Shown here piece after piece: positions 1 to 11,569 of a stretch of 64,000 nucleotides of DNA. The stretch's first letter is position 1; every line of letters begins with the position of its first letter. Source of the DNA: Halichoerus grypus (taxonomy: Eukaryota; Chordata; Mammalia; Carnivora; Phocidae); contig NC_135723.1 in the NCBI RefSeq assembly GCF_964656455.1, positions 103,448,305-103,512,304 on the forward strand, given 5' to 3'. Below the pieces are notes generated by a model that was given only the letters and a program-made list of their open reading frames with translations, was not told where the DNA came from and made no database searches. A program made the position numbers and the translations under genes.

Positions 1-699
1 AATGACAAAGAAAGGCCACATCTGCTGAGTAGGTGCTCGATGCCGCTCTGGCCCAGCGTAGACACCTGCCGCGTGCCGGGTACTGCCTGGAAGATCGTGG
101 GAGGGGGTGGGGGGCTCAGGCTCCGAGGACCCCATCCCGGGCAGCACCATGTAGCAGGTCGCAGCCAAGCAGAGGGAGCAAGTCTGCAGAGCTCGAGGGG
201 AGTCAGACAGAGACACAGAGGAGAGCAGAGACAGAGAGACACAGGAAGAGGAGACAGAGAAAGAGACACAGAGAGACAGAGACAGCTTCATGCCCTAGGT
301 TCCTAAGGAATTCCCTGCCTTATGCCCGACTGCCTGCTTACTCCACCCAGGGAGAGTGTCGGTTCTTCTTTAACCAAAGGCACCTCGATTAAACCCTAAA
401 TTAGAACTGAGGAAACTGACCAGTGACACGGAGTCAGGGCGGGGGTCACTGGGGCACTCCCGTGTTGGGGGAAGCCTGGGCACTCTGCGGGAGGACGTGG
501 GGTTTGTTCTGAAGAGCAAATATGGGGGTTCACACACCTCCAACTACAGGAATCTAATCACAGGGCCCCGGGCCGCACTCCGGAGCTGTCCGACACCCCC
601 CAGACCAGTCCACGTGTCCCGCGCTGTTCCCAGCCAGCCACTGAGCCCAGAGCGGACACCCGGGGGTGGGGGGGTGGTGCAGGGGCTCAAAAGGTTAGA
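1..699. other. Intergenic, no gene; purine-rich low-complexity patch
   Basis: No gene is recognised. Positions about 195-290 are an imperfect GA/CA-rich simple repeat (GAGACAGAGA-like words). Short open frames across it are low-complexity and lack recognisable domains. Confidence 0.6.
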
Positions 700-950
700 A
701 GATAAAGTTCCCGGCTAGAAGATAACTAAGTCCTGGGGATGCCACGTACAGCACGGGGACTCTAGTTAACAAGACTGTATTGCATCCTTGAAAGTGGCTA
801 GGAGAGATCTGACTATGTGTGGTGATGGATATTAACCCATTGTGGTGATCATTTTCCAAAAGATACATGATCACATCATTATGTTGTACTTCTAAAACTA
901 ACACAGTGCTATGTGTCAATTAGATCTCCATTTAAACCTTTAAAAATAAA
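700..950 (+). repeat. L1 (LINE-1) 3'-end fragment
   Basis: The segment follows the 3' UTR of old mammalian L1 elements: the 'tgtggtgatggatatta' word, then 'tgtggtgatcattt', 'atcattatgttgtac' and a degraded polyadenylation tail near 'gtgtcaattagatctc'. It is heavily 5'-truncated and non-coding. The subfamily (L1MA/L1MB type) is inferred from memory of the consensus. Confidence 0.7.
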
Positions 951-2481
951 GCACTACTACTCCTGGAGAACAGTGAGAATCGACCCCGGTGGACCACTGA
1001 CCTCCCCCTTCCCCCGGGGAGCAAAGCTGGGCTGAACCACCAGGGCCCAGGCGGCCCCGAGGCTCTGATCCGGTCCTGATAAGAAATCAAAAGAGCCCAC
1101 CCCCACCCCAAACCATCTAACCACGGCTCTCGGTCCTCAGAGCCACCTCCCCAGGAGTCAGGCTGTCCAGACGCCCCATCCATTGTCCTCCTCCCCTGAG
1201 TAAGTCTGGCGGTGATTGGACACGGGAATGTCGTCCAACAACCAAGCCGTGTGTCTCGCCAGCCACCCACATGGTGTCTGTCTTATCACTTACTCTTGGA
1301 GGAATCCTTTGTCAAGGTCAGCATCGTGGATCTTCATAAAAATAGTTAAATTCTGGTTATCCCGGCAATACTCCCCTGACCTGCATCGTAAGCAGCGTCA
1401 GCCTAGAATGTTTCCTCATGGACAACGTGGAAGGTACTACACGTTAGATAAATCAACACAGCCTACTCGAGACCATCATGTCCACGTGCGGCCACCAAAC
1501 AGCCTTGCTCAAGAAGAATATGGCGTTCTCCCCCAAGACCCTACCAGAGGGAGGTGTTCCAGTCAAGTATGGCACGTTTATATGATGGCACACCACACGG
1601 GGTTATGAATTATGGCGAGGACAGGTTTTTATTGACATGGGAAATGCCCAGGTCACTTTCCCTTCAGTGGAAAGGTTAGAAAAAACCCCGTCTACAAACA
1701 AAAGAACACATGTGGACTCTGTAAGGCTATTGGGGTGAGAGGAGGGACTCCTTGAGTGTGGTCAATCCCCTGAGCGCTCCAAGAACATCTAATTCCACCC
1801 CAAACCCTCAGTATAAACACCACACGGAGGGCCCATTGTTTACCACACAGCATTGTTTCCCAGACTGGTTCCTCATGAGCTTCAGCCCAAGGCTCAGGAA
1901 CTGGGAGGCGCCCCCCTCATACCCAGTCCACGCTGTGGCGGGAGGAGAGGACATGACCGTGTATCCATGGTCAGGGCATTAAATGTGTGGGAGAACCCAG
2001 ACGGCCCCCCTGCCGTGGCTCGCTGGCTTCAGGACAAGTGACCGAGCAGAGAGAAGTGTCCGTGAAGGGCGGGGGCTGCCCGCGGCGGGTTTCCTGTGCT
2101 GTAATGCCGAACATTGGGTGTTTCCTCTTTATTCCTATCCCTGGCAAACTACTCATTTCTTGCCAGGTTTATATCAACTGAGCACAATAAACACAGTAAT
2201 CTCACTGATGGCAGAAATTAGGAATGTCCTTCCATGCACCGCCCCCACCCCCAGAGTGGACAAATAATTCTGGGGGGGTGGAGTTGGCACCCAGGTGGCA
2301 TCTGTGGTTTATTGGGGCACCTTTGTGCAGTTCAGTCCTGAAAGCATTTGAAGTGGCTGCCGCCCTGCCCCCCCCCCAGGTGCGTAAACAGCCCCAGGCA
2401 GCCTCGAGAGGCCCACGGCTCTCAGGCTTTGTCACCTTGAACAATTAACACCTCACTGCGGACACTTAGCAATCGCCTTTC
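951..2481. other. Intergenic, nothing recognised
   Basis: Mixed-composition unique sequence. The small open frames here show no domain, codon bias or splice context suggesting a gene. About 1610-1720 vaguely resembles an old LINE 3' end but is too diverged to name. Confidence 0.5.
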
Positions 2482-2496
2482 AAGAACTGGAAAACA

Positions 2497-2710
2497 GGGG
2501 TGCCTGGGTGGCTCAGTTGGTTAAGTGACTGCCTTCGGCTCAGGTCACGATCCCGGAGTCCTGGGATCGAGTCCCACATCGGGCTCCCCCTTCTCTGTGG
2601 GGAGCCTGCTTCTCCCTCTGCCTCTGCCTGCCACTCCCCCTGCTTGTGCTCTCTCTCTCTCTCTCTCTCTGTGTGTCAAATAAATAAATAAAATCTTTAA
2701 AAAAAAAAAA
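2497..2710 (+). mobile_element. CAN-SINE (tRNA-derived), full length
   Basis: Starts with the tRNA-like head (GGTGCCTGGGTGGCTCAG, containing the A box) and has the B-box region around 'gggatcgagtcccaca', a CT-rich body and an 'aaataaataaataaaatc' tail into poly-A. It is flanked by a perfect 15-bp target-site duplication, aagaactggaaaaca, at 2482-2496 and 2709-2723, which proves retrotransposition by L1 machinery. Confidence 0.95.
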
Positions 2711-2724
2711 GAACTGGAAAACAC

Positions 2725-3854
2725 ATCATCTGCCAGATAATTTAGGTCGTCGCCTGGCAAATTTGACATCTTCAAAAGTAATAAAGTTAACTTCAGATCG
2801 ACTGGTGTCTGAATTATCACAAATTCTGAAATTAGTCCAGCATCGAGATTGGCCGAGTAAGAATCTTTCCAGATGGGTAATCCAGAAGCCGTGTCTAGGA
2901 GATTCTGGTAAGAAGGACTTGGCTGCTCTTGGACACATTATTCACTACTAGAGTTTTTTAGCTTGTCAACCAAACGTTTTCCTGACATTTTACCAAATGG
3001 AAAACAAAAAAGCTTTCTCCAAGTAGCTTTCAACTTTACGCCAGGCAGATCCAAGTTCCTTGGCTTCTGCCGTTAAAACCGGATCAGGAATGTCACTGGT
3101 ATTCACATTCGGTGACTGCGTTGCTAGTAACAGTTACGCTCTCTCCGCGACCAAGGAACGAGGAGGGGTTAGCAGGGACTCCGCTGCGGCCGGCAAGCGG
3201 GCAGGCTGCAAGCCAAGTTCACAGAACAACAGCCCTGCCTGGGCCTCTGGGATGTGGGCCTGGGCGTCGAGACGGGCTCCCGCGAAGAGTCGGGGTGGGG
3301 TCAGGCCGGGATAATTAGAGGGAATGTCCAACCCAGTCACGAGGCCAGGAGAAGCGGGTGTCGTCCGGCTGGTTTCCCAGCTGCCCCGACCTCTTGGCCT
3401 GTTATTTCGCCTGGAGTAATAGGCTCCCACCTGCACCAGGTGCTCAACCTCTTACTCACCAGAGAAATGCACATGAAACCAAACAGCAGAGCCCGACACA
3501 CCCACCAGGACGCCCATGAAAGGGAACTTCACACGGCGAACACACGGCGGGCGCTCACACACACACCAAAGTGGGAATCACGGGAGTGAGCCCTCACCTG
3601 GGATGACCCTGACCTTAGCGAGTCCTTTTGCGGTTCACATCCCGTCTCATGCCAAGAATGCTCCGCCAAGGGGCGTCTTCAGGTCCGGGTGGCAATGCTC
3701 CTGGACGCGAGCCTAGATCTTTCTGGCAACGCCGCTGTACAGAGAAAACACTAGGGTAAGTGGCAGGAAAGAGCAGTTCTCTCCCTTAACCACTGGACTT
3801 CACTTCTCTTCATAAAATACTCGTATGATCTCTAGTTATGTCTGTCCCTTCGAG
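2725..3854. other. Intergenic, nothing recognised
   Basis: Unique sequence with no gene or clear repeat. Open frames around 3060-3590 overlap on both strands in several frames, as expected of GC-rich non-coding DNA. Confidence 0.5.
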
Positions 3855-4260
3855 ACGTGGCCGTGGAACACTGCTTCTCAAAGGTTATTGCCGGTTTGTT
3901 TAAAATGCGACGTCCCAGGGGTGCCTGGATGGCTCAGTCTATGAAGCGGCCGGCTCTTGGTCTCGGCTCAGGTCATGGTCTCGGGGTCGTGGGATCAAGC
4001 CCCACGTCGGGTTCTGCGCTCAGATTGGAGTCTGCTTGAGGTTCTCTCTCTCCTTCTGCCTCTCCCCCGGCCCCCGTTCATGCGTGCTCTCTCTCAAAGA
4101 AATAAATAAAATCTTAAAATAGGTAAACAAATAAAATGCAACATCCCGGACCCGGCACAGAGGTTCTGATGACTCGCTGAGATGCAGCCCAGAAATGTAC
4201 CTTTTCAGAGACTCCCAGATGCCTCAGAGGCAGGTGGTCATCGTGCACACCAGGACGATT
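3855..4260 (+). repeat. Possible MER5-type hAT DNA transposon fragment split by a SINE
   Basis: The flanks of the SINE at 3917 together resemble MER5: 'cactgcttctcaaagg' near 3870 as the left end, and 'gaggttctgatgactcgctgagatg' to 'agatgcctcagagg' at about 4160-4235 as the right part. Divergence is high and the terminal inverted repeats are not clear, so the family name is tentative. Confidence 0.3.
3917..4131 (+). mobile_element. CAN-SINE (tRNA-derived)
   Basis: Shows the tRNA-like head 'ggggtgcctggatggctcag', a CT-rich body and an AAATAAATAAAATCTT tail. Its target-site duplication is 16 bp, taaaatgcgacgtccc (3901-3916) against taaaatgcaacatccc (4132-4147). The two differences are both CpG-to-CpA changes. 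Confidence 0.92.
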
Positions 4261-4264
4261 TGGG

Positions 4265-4944
4265 GAGTGAAGGAACATGATTAAGGATTAAGCCAGGAAA
4301 GAGCTTAGGGAAGTTAATTCTAACAGACTTAAAAGTTTGCCTCCCCCCTCCTCTCTCAGCCAATGTTGGGGAAAAGGACAGAAAATCATAGTGGTCAGGG
4401 GAGGAGATCAGGGGAGGGTGTCCTGCGTTAGGATGTCCTCATGTATTTCCTTTCGGTTAGAGGCTTCCATCCTTTATCATTATTTGGCGTCTTTTATGCA
4501 AGAATGGTAACTAGATACAGAAGTACTCGACAACTGCAAAGCTTTTCCAAATATACCTCGCTCGTTTCTTAACGGCTTTGTGAGGGGTGCAGGGCAGTCA
4601 CCATTACGTGCAGATGGGGAAGGACACACAGACCAGAGACGCGACTCGTCCAGCCTCGCTGGGGTCCGCACGCTCGGCAGCCTCCCATCCACCCTGGAGC
4701 ACACGAGACGCCCCTGTTTGAAGGAGACAGACAATCTCTGGCATCTCTCTCTCCCCCGTCTCCAGCGATGCCTGCTGACGGCCGTGTCCACCATGCGGTG
4801 GCTGCCGTGGTCCCGCCAGGCGTGTCATCCCCTCAGACGACCCCAGCCCTGAATTGCAACTCTGACTCCACCTTTGTCAGAACGGCCTCTCTGATGACAG
4901 GCTCCCGGCGGCCCCCTCCCCACGCTCACTCAACGGTGTGGCAG
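4265..4944. other. Intergenic, nothing recognised
   Basis: No gene, RNA gene or confident repeat seen. Overlapping short frames on both strands have no recognisable domain. Confidence 0.45.
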
Positions 4945-5556
4945 TTCCTCAAAATATTAAAAATGGAACTGCCATTTGACCCAGCAGCCCCACCTCCAGG
5001 TGCACGGCCAAGAGAATGGAAGGCGCGGCGGCGAGGGGTCACGCGGTCACCCGTGTTCACACGGCATCACTGATGGCAGCCAAGAGGGGGAAGCAAGCTG
5101 AGCGCCCATCGCTGGATGAGTGGATGTCGTCCCGCCTCCTCCTACAACATGAAAGCCTTGAGAGCGTTATACTAAGTGAGAGAATCCAGGCACCGAGAGG
5201 CAAATGCTCCGTGAGCCCACTTATACGAAGCTGTCCCGTTCACAGAGCCGGAGAGAAGAGGGTGGGCAACGGGGGCCGAGGGAGGGAGAAGGGAAGTCAG
5301 TGTCTCCTGGGGAACTTAGGGAGTTTCAGTTTGGGAAGATGAAGAAAGTTCTGGAGAGGGTGGTGGTGATGGCTGCACACGGTGTGAACGTCCTTGCTGC
5401 CGCTGAATTGTGCACTTAGAAGTGGCTAAGTTGAGGGCGCCTGGGTGGCTCAGAGGGTTAAGCGTCTGCCTTCGGCTCAGGTCATGATCCCAGAGTCCTG
5501 GGATTGAGTCCCACATCGGGCTCCCTGCTCAGTGGGGAGTCTGCTTCTCCCTCTGC

Positions 5557-5599
<43 letters not shown>

Positions 5600-5680
5600 G
5601 AATAAATAAATAAAATCTTAAAAAAAAAAAAGAAGTGGGTAAGTTGGTAAATTTTATATTATACGTATTTTGCCACAATT
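4945..5680 (+). repeat. L1 3'-end fragment (end of ORF2 and 3' UTR), SINE-interrupted
   Basis: Begins with an L1 ORF2 C-terminal word ('ggaactgccatttgaccc' plus 'agcagccccacc'), runs through the 'atactaagtgagagaatcca' region and 'ggtggtggtgatggctgcac', and ends with 'gaattgtgcacttagaa ... ggtaaattttatatt'. A SINE interrupts it at 5434-5630. It is 5'-truncated and diverged, with no functional coding capacity. Confidence 0.75.
5434..5630 (+). mobile_element. CAN-SINE nested in L1
   Basis: Typical head 'gggcgcctgggtggctcag', a long CT dinucleotide run (about 5563-5590), AATAAATAAATAAAATC and poly-A. Target-site duplication agaagtggctaagttg (5418-5433) / agaagtgggtaagttg (5631-5646). It splits the L1 3' UTR at 4945-5680, so it is younger than that L1. 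Confidence 0.95.
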
Positions 5681-5689
5681 AAAAAAAAC

Positions 5690-8600
5690 CCTAAACTCCT
5701 GTCTTCCCCTCCAGCCTTGCTCCGTGCTGACATTTCTCATGCTGCTGGATGGCACCGCCGTGCTCCTGGTGGCTCGGGCCAGGGGTCAGTTGTCCCAGAC
5801 TCAACCCTCACTCCCCCGTATCAAGCAGGCCACCAGGCCCCCACGTGGCCCCTTGCCACCCCGTGGCCGCCATCACTGTCCGTGTCTCCCGGGTCCGGCT
5901 TCCGTCACTCCTCACCCAGACCACACGAGAACCTCTCAGCTGGTCTCCGGCCCCCTGTGCTGCTCCAGCCCATCGGCCACACGGACGTCTGTGCGGAGCT
6001 CCCCAACGCTGACCGTATTGTCCCCCGCTCACAGTCCTCCACAGCTGGTGGGGTGCCCTGGGGCTCCGGCCCCCGCGGCTCTCCCTCTGAATCTCCACGC
6101 CCAGCACCTGCTCTGCGTGCTTCCTAGAATGTCATTTCTCTCCCATCAACTCCTTACCTCCTGAAAGCATCATGGATCCAGAGACCGTCCCAGGGGCTCC
6201 CTGTCACCCTCCCTAACGGGTGAGCCCGCCGAGCCATCCTCCGCCCCACCCCCTCAACGGCACGCGATCACCGCTGCCCTCTGCAGAGCGAGGACTCCAG
6301 GCTGGGGCCCGAGTCTTGCCTCTCGTGTCCCCACCACATGGAACACAAGCCGTTGAAGAAGGGGAGGGGGGTGGAGGAGGAGGGGAGGTGGAGGAGGAGG
6401 GAGGGGAGCCCACCCTCGTTGCTATTCTCTTCCTTGGTAGTTTATAGACCCACTCTGCAAACCTCAGGGCCACAGAGTGGGCCAAATTTCCTTCCCAGCT
6501 ATGGCTCTTTCTCATGTGACTTAAAAGAAATTTACTAGCTTCAGAGACCTAACGTCTTAAAACTTAAAAGCCAATCTTGATAATAGTGTTAAGAAAGCAC
6601 ATTAATTTATAAGCCAAGGGTGGTGGCTTGGACAGTAAGAATCGAACTTAAAAGACCTCTGGGCTGTGCACTTTAGGAAAAGTTAAAAGTGGCTGATGTT
6701 GTTGATGTATCCTTGTGCATTTAACAAGCCTCTGTTGAGCGGCTGGTAAATGCGAGGGGCCCAGGCTGCAGGGGGCAGGCTCCTGACTCGCCACACGAAA
6801 GGGACCCCAGTGAAGGAAAGTGGCCTTCATTCTTCCTGCAAGCGTCTGCTCTGTTCCCAGCGCCCTTCTAGGAGTCTGGGCACTCGCCGGCGGTGAAGGC
6901 GAGGTCCTTGCTCACCAGCAGTTTGTGTTCATGGAGGAAGTAAGACAGTTAAAATGAGGTTAGTGAAAGCATGTGATACGAGCACAGGTGGGCATTGAGG
7001 AGAGCTGAGGAGGGCCGACCTTGACCAGGGAGACTCTGGAAGAAAGAGCCGGCCTTGCTGGCTGGATTGACACATGGGGTGAGGGAAAGGCGCCACCAAG
7101 GCTGGTCTCCAGGGGAGCCACTGGGCAAAGAGGGACACCATTTATGCGGGCGTGGAAACCTAGGGAAGGTGCGCATTTGGGGAGAACTCCAGCCTGGGAG
7201 AGGTCACTGCACTTGAGGTGCAGATGCCCGGCCTAGTGAGGGGAGGCTGGAGTCCAGGCCGAGTGGGGGCGACACGATGGGGCCACAGGGGAGAGCAGAC
7301 CCTGCGCAGGGAGTGTGGTGGGGACGGGGGTCCTGCTGGCGAGGGTGCTCACCCAGGTGCTGGGGCTCCAGTCAGAAAGGCCACGGGAAAGACGAGACGT
7401 TTCAGGGGACGGGAGCGGGCCCACACGGTGAGGCGGGGAGACCCTCCCTGGCACGAAACAGCAGGAGGTCTGGCAGGGCCAGCCGAGGGCAGGGTGAGGA
7501 GGAAGGCCGGAGAGACCCGGGCAGCCGGGGCCAGGGTCCCCACTGTGCTCGAGTCCTTGCTGCTTGTTTTTTAAGTGACCCTAGAAAATGGTGGATTTGT
7601 TCCTTTCTTATTCAAAGATCTCTACTCCTTTGTTCAACTCCTAAAGGGCTCAAGAGGGTAGCAGGCAGACACGAAGACCCCAGGAGCGTGCGTGAGTCTG
7701 GAGAGCTCCGTGGGGACGCCCGCCCACGCTGGGGGCACGGCCGAGGCCCGGCTCTGGGCTTGGGGCTCCCACTTCTGGTCCCGGCTCTGCCACGTGACGT
7801 TGGCCCAGTTTCTCACCCACTCCGTGCTTCAGAGTCCCCTCCGTGGGCGGGGGAACGGTGGCCTACAACCCCAGACCCCAGATTGAGTGAAAGTGTGCAC
7901 GGAAGCATGCAACACGGTGCCCAGAGCACAGCGTGCGAATCACTTCTTTTCTAATCAACAATCTCTGCTCTGCCTTCTGTCCACTTTCCACCACCTGCAC
8001 ACTGTGATGGGTGTGACGTTAGAGTCTGGAAGGAACCGGAACCAGACTTCCGGAAGACAGGCCCCGCGCCACCCGGTCACTCAGCTTCCAGCTGGGGCCT
8101 CCCATCCACGCACCACCCCCAAGACGGGCAAGCCCTTGCCTTCCTCATCCTCAGAGTTTGATCCCCGAGAGCTGCTCTTTTTTGGCAGAACAAGAACAAT
8201 GGGTTGAGAAGTGAAGGACCCCTCCGGCCGCGGACAGCCGGCTCTCACTCTGCAGAGGGCTCCCGTCCATCCGCAAGCCGGATGCGCGCCCTCGCTGCCG
8301 TCCACACAGTGCGGGGAGACTCCGTGTGGTTCTCGGTCTGGAAGGGTATGCGGCCTCTTAGCGACGCTTTGCCCGAGCAAGGCCACCACCGCTGTGAAGG
8401 TCTGTGACTGTTCACTCAGGACGCATCACGATGTGCCAAGTCAACTTACATCAACAGTTTTAACGAAAAGCAGGTGGGACATTTCAGGGACCCTCAGGGG
8501 CTCTGCAAAGTCCAACGCAGACCCTTTTGCATGTACACGTGACCCCCCAACCAGGGACTTAATTACCCCAGAGACAGGTGAGGAAACGGAAGGGTCCTCG

Positions 8601-9630
8601 CAGCGCTGTTCCACCCGCTGGCTTCCGAGCCCTGGGCTCTCTCTGCCTCTCTCCACCCTCAACTCAAGATGGAAAATGATGAATTTCCTCCTGACACTGC
8701 GTCTGTCCCGGCCAGCCTAAGACCAGCCTCCCCTGGGTAGATGCACCCCTGCTGCTTGGAACACTTCCTCCCAACCAAGGCCAAGCACGTCCTGTGTCCT
8801 CAGGGCCTCGTGCTTACCGACCTGAGGGACAAGCCCAGGCGGGTGGTGAGGAGGGACGCCTGGCTTCTGTCCCCTGTGCATCAAAGGCCATTTCTGCCCT
8901 CTGGCCTGTCTCCCCAACTGCAAAGTCTCTTCCAAATGTTGTATTCTGGGCTGTCATAATCTGAATGACAATAACGCCAGGCCCTACGAGAGGCTGATGG
9001 GGACAGTCCCAGTGGCCCAGCGATGACTCAGGTGGACACTGTGGTCGACAAGCTCAATGCCCATCCTTCCCTCCCTGCTCTCTTTCACCAGCAATGACAT
9101 TTAGGGGGCTGACCCCATGTCTAGGGTTGAGTCCCTCCTTTCTCACTCATGATGGGTCAGGGCTTCCAGATAGACCCGTAGGCACAGGCATTGTGTCATA
9201 GTGATCCGGGCCGAGTCTGTGAACGCACGAGAAGCTTGCTGGGGCCTCTAAGGACAGTACGTAACTCAGAGACACTGACAGGTGTCCTCCAACGACAGAG
9301 ACCCAGGCTCTGGGGGACGCTGACGCTGGACGCCACTGGAGAGCACACAGACCGGGTCCTGAGGGATAGGATGCGGCTTAGCTGCTTGATAAGCCAACCC
9401 TGGACCCACTGAAGCCCTCGCTCTGCAGGCCCCCAAATTCCTGCCTGTTTCAGAGCCCATTGAGCTCCCGCTCTGATGGGGCTTACAGTTTTATCTTTCT
9501 CTGAACTCCCCCCAGAGCTCGGCCCGGACACCACAGGATGTTCACAGGCAAGGACGCTGAGAGTGTGCTCGCTGCACGAGTGAGCACCCGTCACTGCCTA
9601 CGGTGTGCTGGACGTCAGGCTGAGGCCCTC
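5690..9630. other. Intergenic, no gene recognised
   Basis: About 3.9 kb without a supportable gene. It includes a G/A-rich low-complexity patch (about 6355-6412, GGAGGAGG-type), GC-rich stretches at 7200-7570 with long accidental open frames on both strands, and a short MIR-like word near 8560-8595. No conserved protein, tRNA or snRNA was recognised. Confidence 0.45.
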
Positions 9631-9632
9631 CG

Positions 9633-9960
9633 GGTTGCTTCAGTTTGCTGGAGCTCCACCACAGAGCACCGCAGACCGGGGCCTTACACTACAGAAATTC
9701 GGGAGTCCGAGATGCAGGTGTGGGCAGGGCGGGTTCCTCCCAGGCCGCCCTCCCCAGCGTGTGGACGGCCGTCCCTCTGCGTCTCTGTATCCTGACCTCC
9801 CCTTCTTAGAAGGACACGCGTCAGATTGGAGAAGGCCCACCCTCCTGACCTCACTTTACCTTCATCACCTCTTGAAAGGCTCTATCCCAACACAGTCACA
9901 TTCTGAGGTCCTGGGTTAGGACTTCATACGTCCATTCTAGAGGGACACATTTGGCCCCGA
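9633..9960 (-). repeat. MLT1-type LTR (ERVL-MaLR), reverse orientation
   Basis: In reverse orientation it follows the MLT1 consensus: 'ttgcttcagtttgctggag', 'cagaaattcgggagtcc', 'gggcgggttcctccc', 'cttagaaggacacgcgtcag', then 'acagtcacattctgaggtcc' and 'gttaggacttcata'. These LTRs are ancient solo or partial copies common to placental mammals and carry no genes. Confidence 0.65.
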
Positions 9961-9980
9961 GCAAGAATTATGCCATTTTC

Positions 9981-10180
9981 AGGACACCTGGGTGGCTCAG
10001 TTGTTAAGCGTCTGCCTTTGGCTCAGGTCATAATCCCAGGGTCCTGGGATCGAGCCCCGCATCGGGCTCCCTGCTTGGCGGGAAACCTGCGTCTCCCTCT
10101 CCCTCTCCCCCTGCTTGTGTTCCTGCCCTTGCAATCTCTCTCTCTCTCTGTCAAATAAATAAATAAAAGCTTAAAAAAAA
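9981..10180 (+). mobile_element. CAN-SINE
   Basis: Head 'cacctgggtggctcag', B-box region 'gggatcgagccccgca', CT-rich body ending CTCTCTCTGTCAAATAAATA, then poly-A. Target-site duplication aattatgccatttt (9966-9979) / aattatatcatttt (10181-10194). Confidence 0.95.
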
Positions 10181-10194
10181 AATTATATCATTTT

Positions 10195-11160
10195 AACCTG
10201 CGCAGAAACCCTGCAGAACCTTCAAGTTGGACCCCCCAGTGCTCAAAGGGGATGCATCTGGCCCAGATTCCCACAGCCAGGAGTAGACAAGCCAGGATTC
10301 CCAGACACACCTCTTCCCTCCAAGTCCAGAGCTACCAAAGGCCACGTCTGGGAAGAACCCCAACCCGCTGAGTGAAACGCTCTGTGAGTTCTGTGTGCTC
10401 CGCACCTGGCAAGGAGCAAAGGAAAACACAGTGAAACTTCCGCAGTGCTCTGTTGGGGCGTTGATCTAACACTCAGGGAATCACAGAAGCGTTCTTGGTC
10501 CTGTCCTGAAGGACATGCCTCTTCTTCGGGAAAACAATCCAACTGCTTGGCTCAAGAGAGCTTATGGATCCCCACTCCACTCTGGTGAGAGCTGCTTGGC
10601 CGCAGCTGGATGTCCGTCCCAACTCCCAGCTGTTGCCGCTCATCTGCCGGGGGTAAGTCCCTGGCCCGGGGTTGGCCTGACACCAGCTGGACCCACCAGA
10701 GCCCTCCCCCAGTGTGAAACTTCATCATACAGAGAGCCAGTCTTGACTCCACCCTCGTGGCAAAGCAGGGAGGTGGGAGGGGCAGCCGGTGGCCTTGTTT
10801 CCTGCCACTATGTAGAGAAGACAGTCTGAGTCAGGCCGAGCCCAGGGAGAGGCGTAGTGAAGGCAGAGACGCGGGTGGGGAGACAGGGCTTGCAATTCTG
10901 GGACTTTATTCCTCTTGTCCCTGAAGGCATCTGTCCCCTACCTTTCTTGGGGTTTCATTTCCACGAACTCATCAAAGGTGCAGACCCCGACAACGACGAT
11001 GTTCTCCAGCAAGGGTACTGTCGTCTTGAGGGACACAGAACCTGGATGCTCAGCTGACATTCAGAGGGTTCAGAGGTGTTCATTCCAGGCTACCCGCTGG
11101 GCTGCGTCATGGGCTGTCATGGTTAGAGACAGTGGGGTTCCTGGTACTATGGTCTTTGCT
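10195..11160. other. Intergenic, nothing recognised
   Basis: No gene or confident repeat is visible. Short frames are not supported by any motif. Confidence 0.45.
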
Positions 11161-11162
11161 CC

Positions 11163-11560
11163 TGTTAAGGGGTTAGATTGTGTCCCTCTCCACCCCCACC
11201 CCCCAAAAAATTCATATGTCAAAGTCCAAACTCCCAGAACCTCAGAGTGTGACCTTATTTGGAAATGAGGCCATTGAAGATGTGATTAGTCACCATGAGG
11301 TCTTACCAGAGTAGGGGAGTTCCTAATGCAAAATGACTGGTTGCTTATAAAAAGAATATTGTATGGAAAGGGGTCCACACAGCGGGGGAGGCCACGTGAA
11401 GGCATAAGGAGAACGCCATCCACAAGCCCAGGAGTGCTGGGAGCTGGGAGCAAGGGCTGCACAACCTGCTCACAGACTTCCAGCTTCCAGAACTGGGAAA
11501 CCATAATTTACGGTGTTTAAGCCACTCTGCCTGTGGGGTTTGTTAAGGTGGCCCTGGCAG
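11163..11560 (+). repeat. MLT1-type LTR (ERVL-MaLR)
   Basis: Forward MLT1 landmarks in order: 'aattcatatgtcaaag', 'gtgaccttatttggaaat', 'gaagatgtgattagtcac', 'catgaggtcttaccagagta', 'cagcttccagaactggga', 'gtttaagccactc'. Non-coding solo LTR remnant. Confidence 0.75.
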
Positions 11561-11569
11561 ACGTACGGC

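Noticed and set aside
2497..2570. tRNA-like sequences at the SINE heads taken as tRNA genes
   Set aside because: They are tRNA-derived SINE promoters with degenerate cloverleaf, flanked by duplications and poly-A tails.
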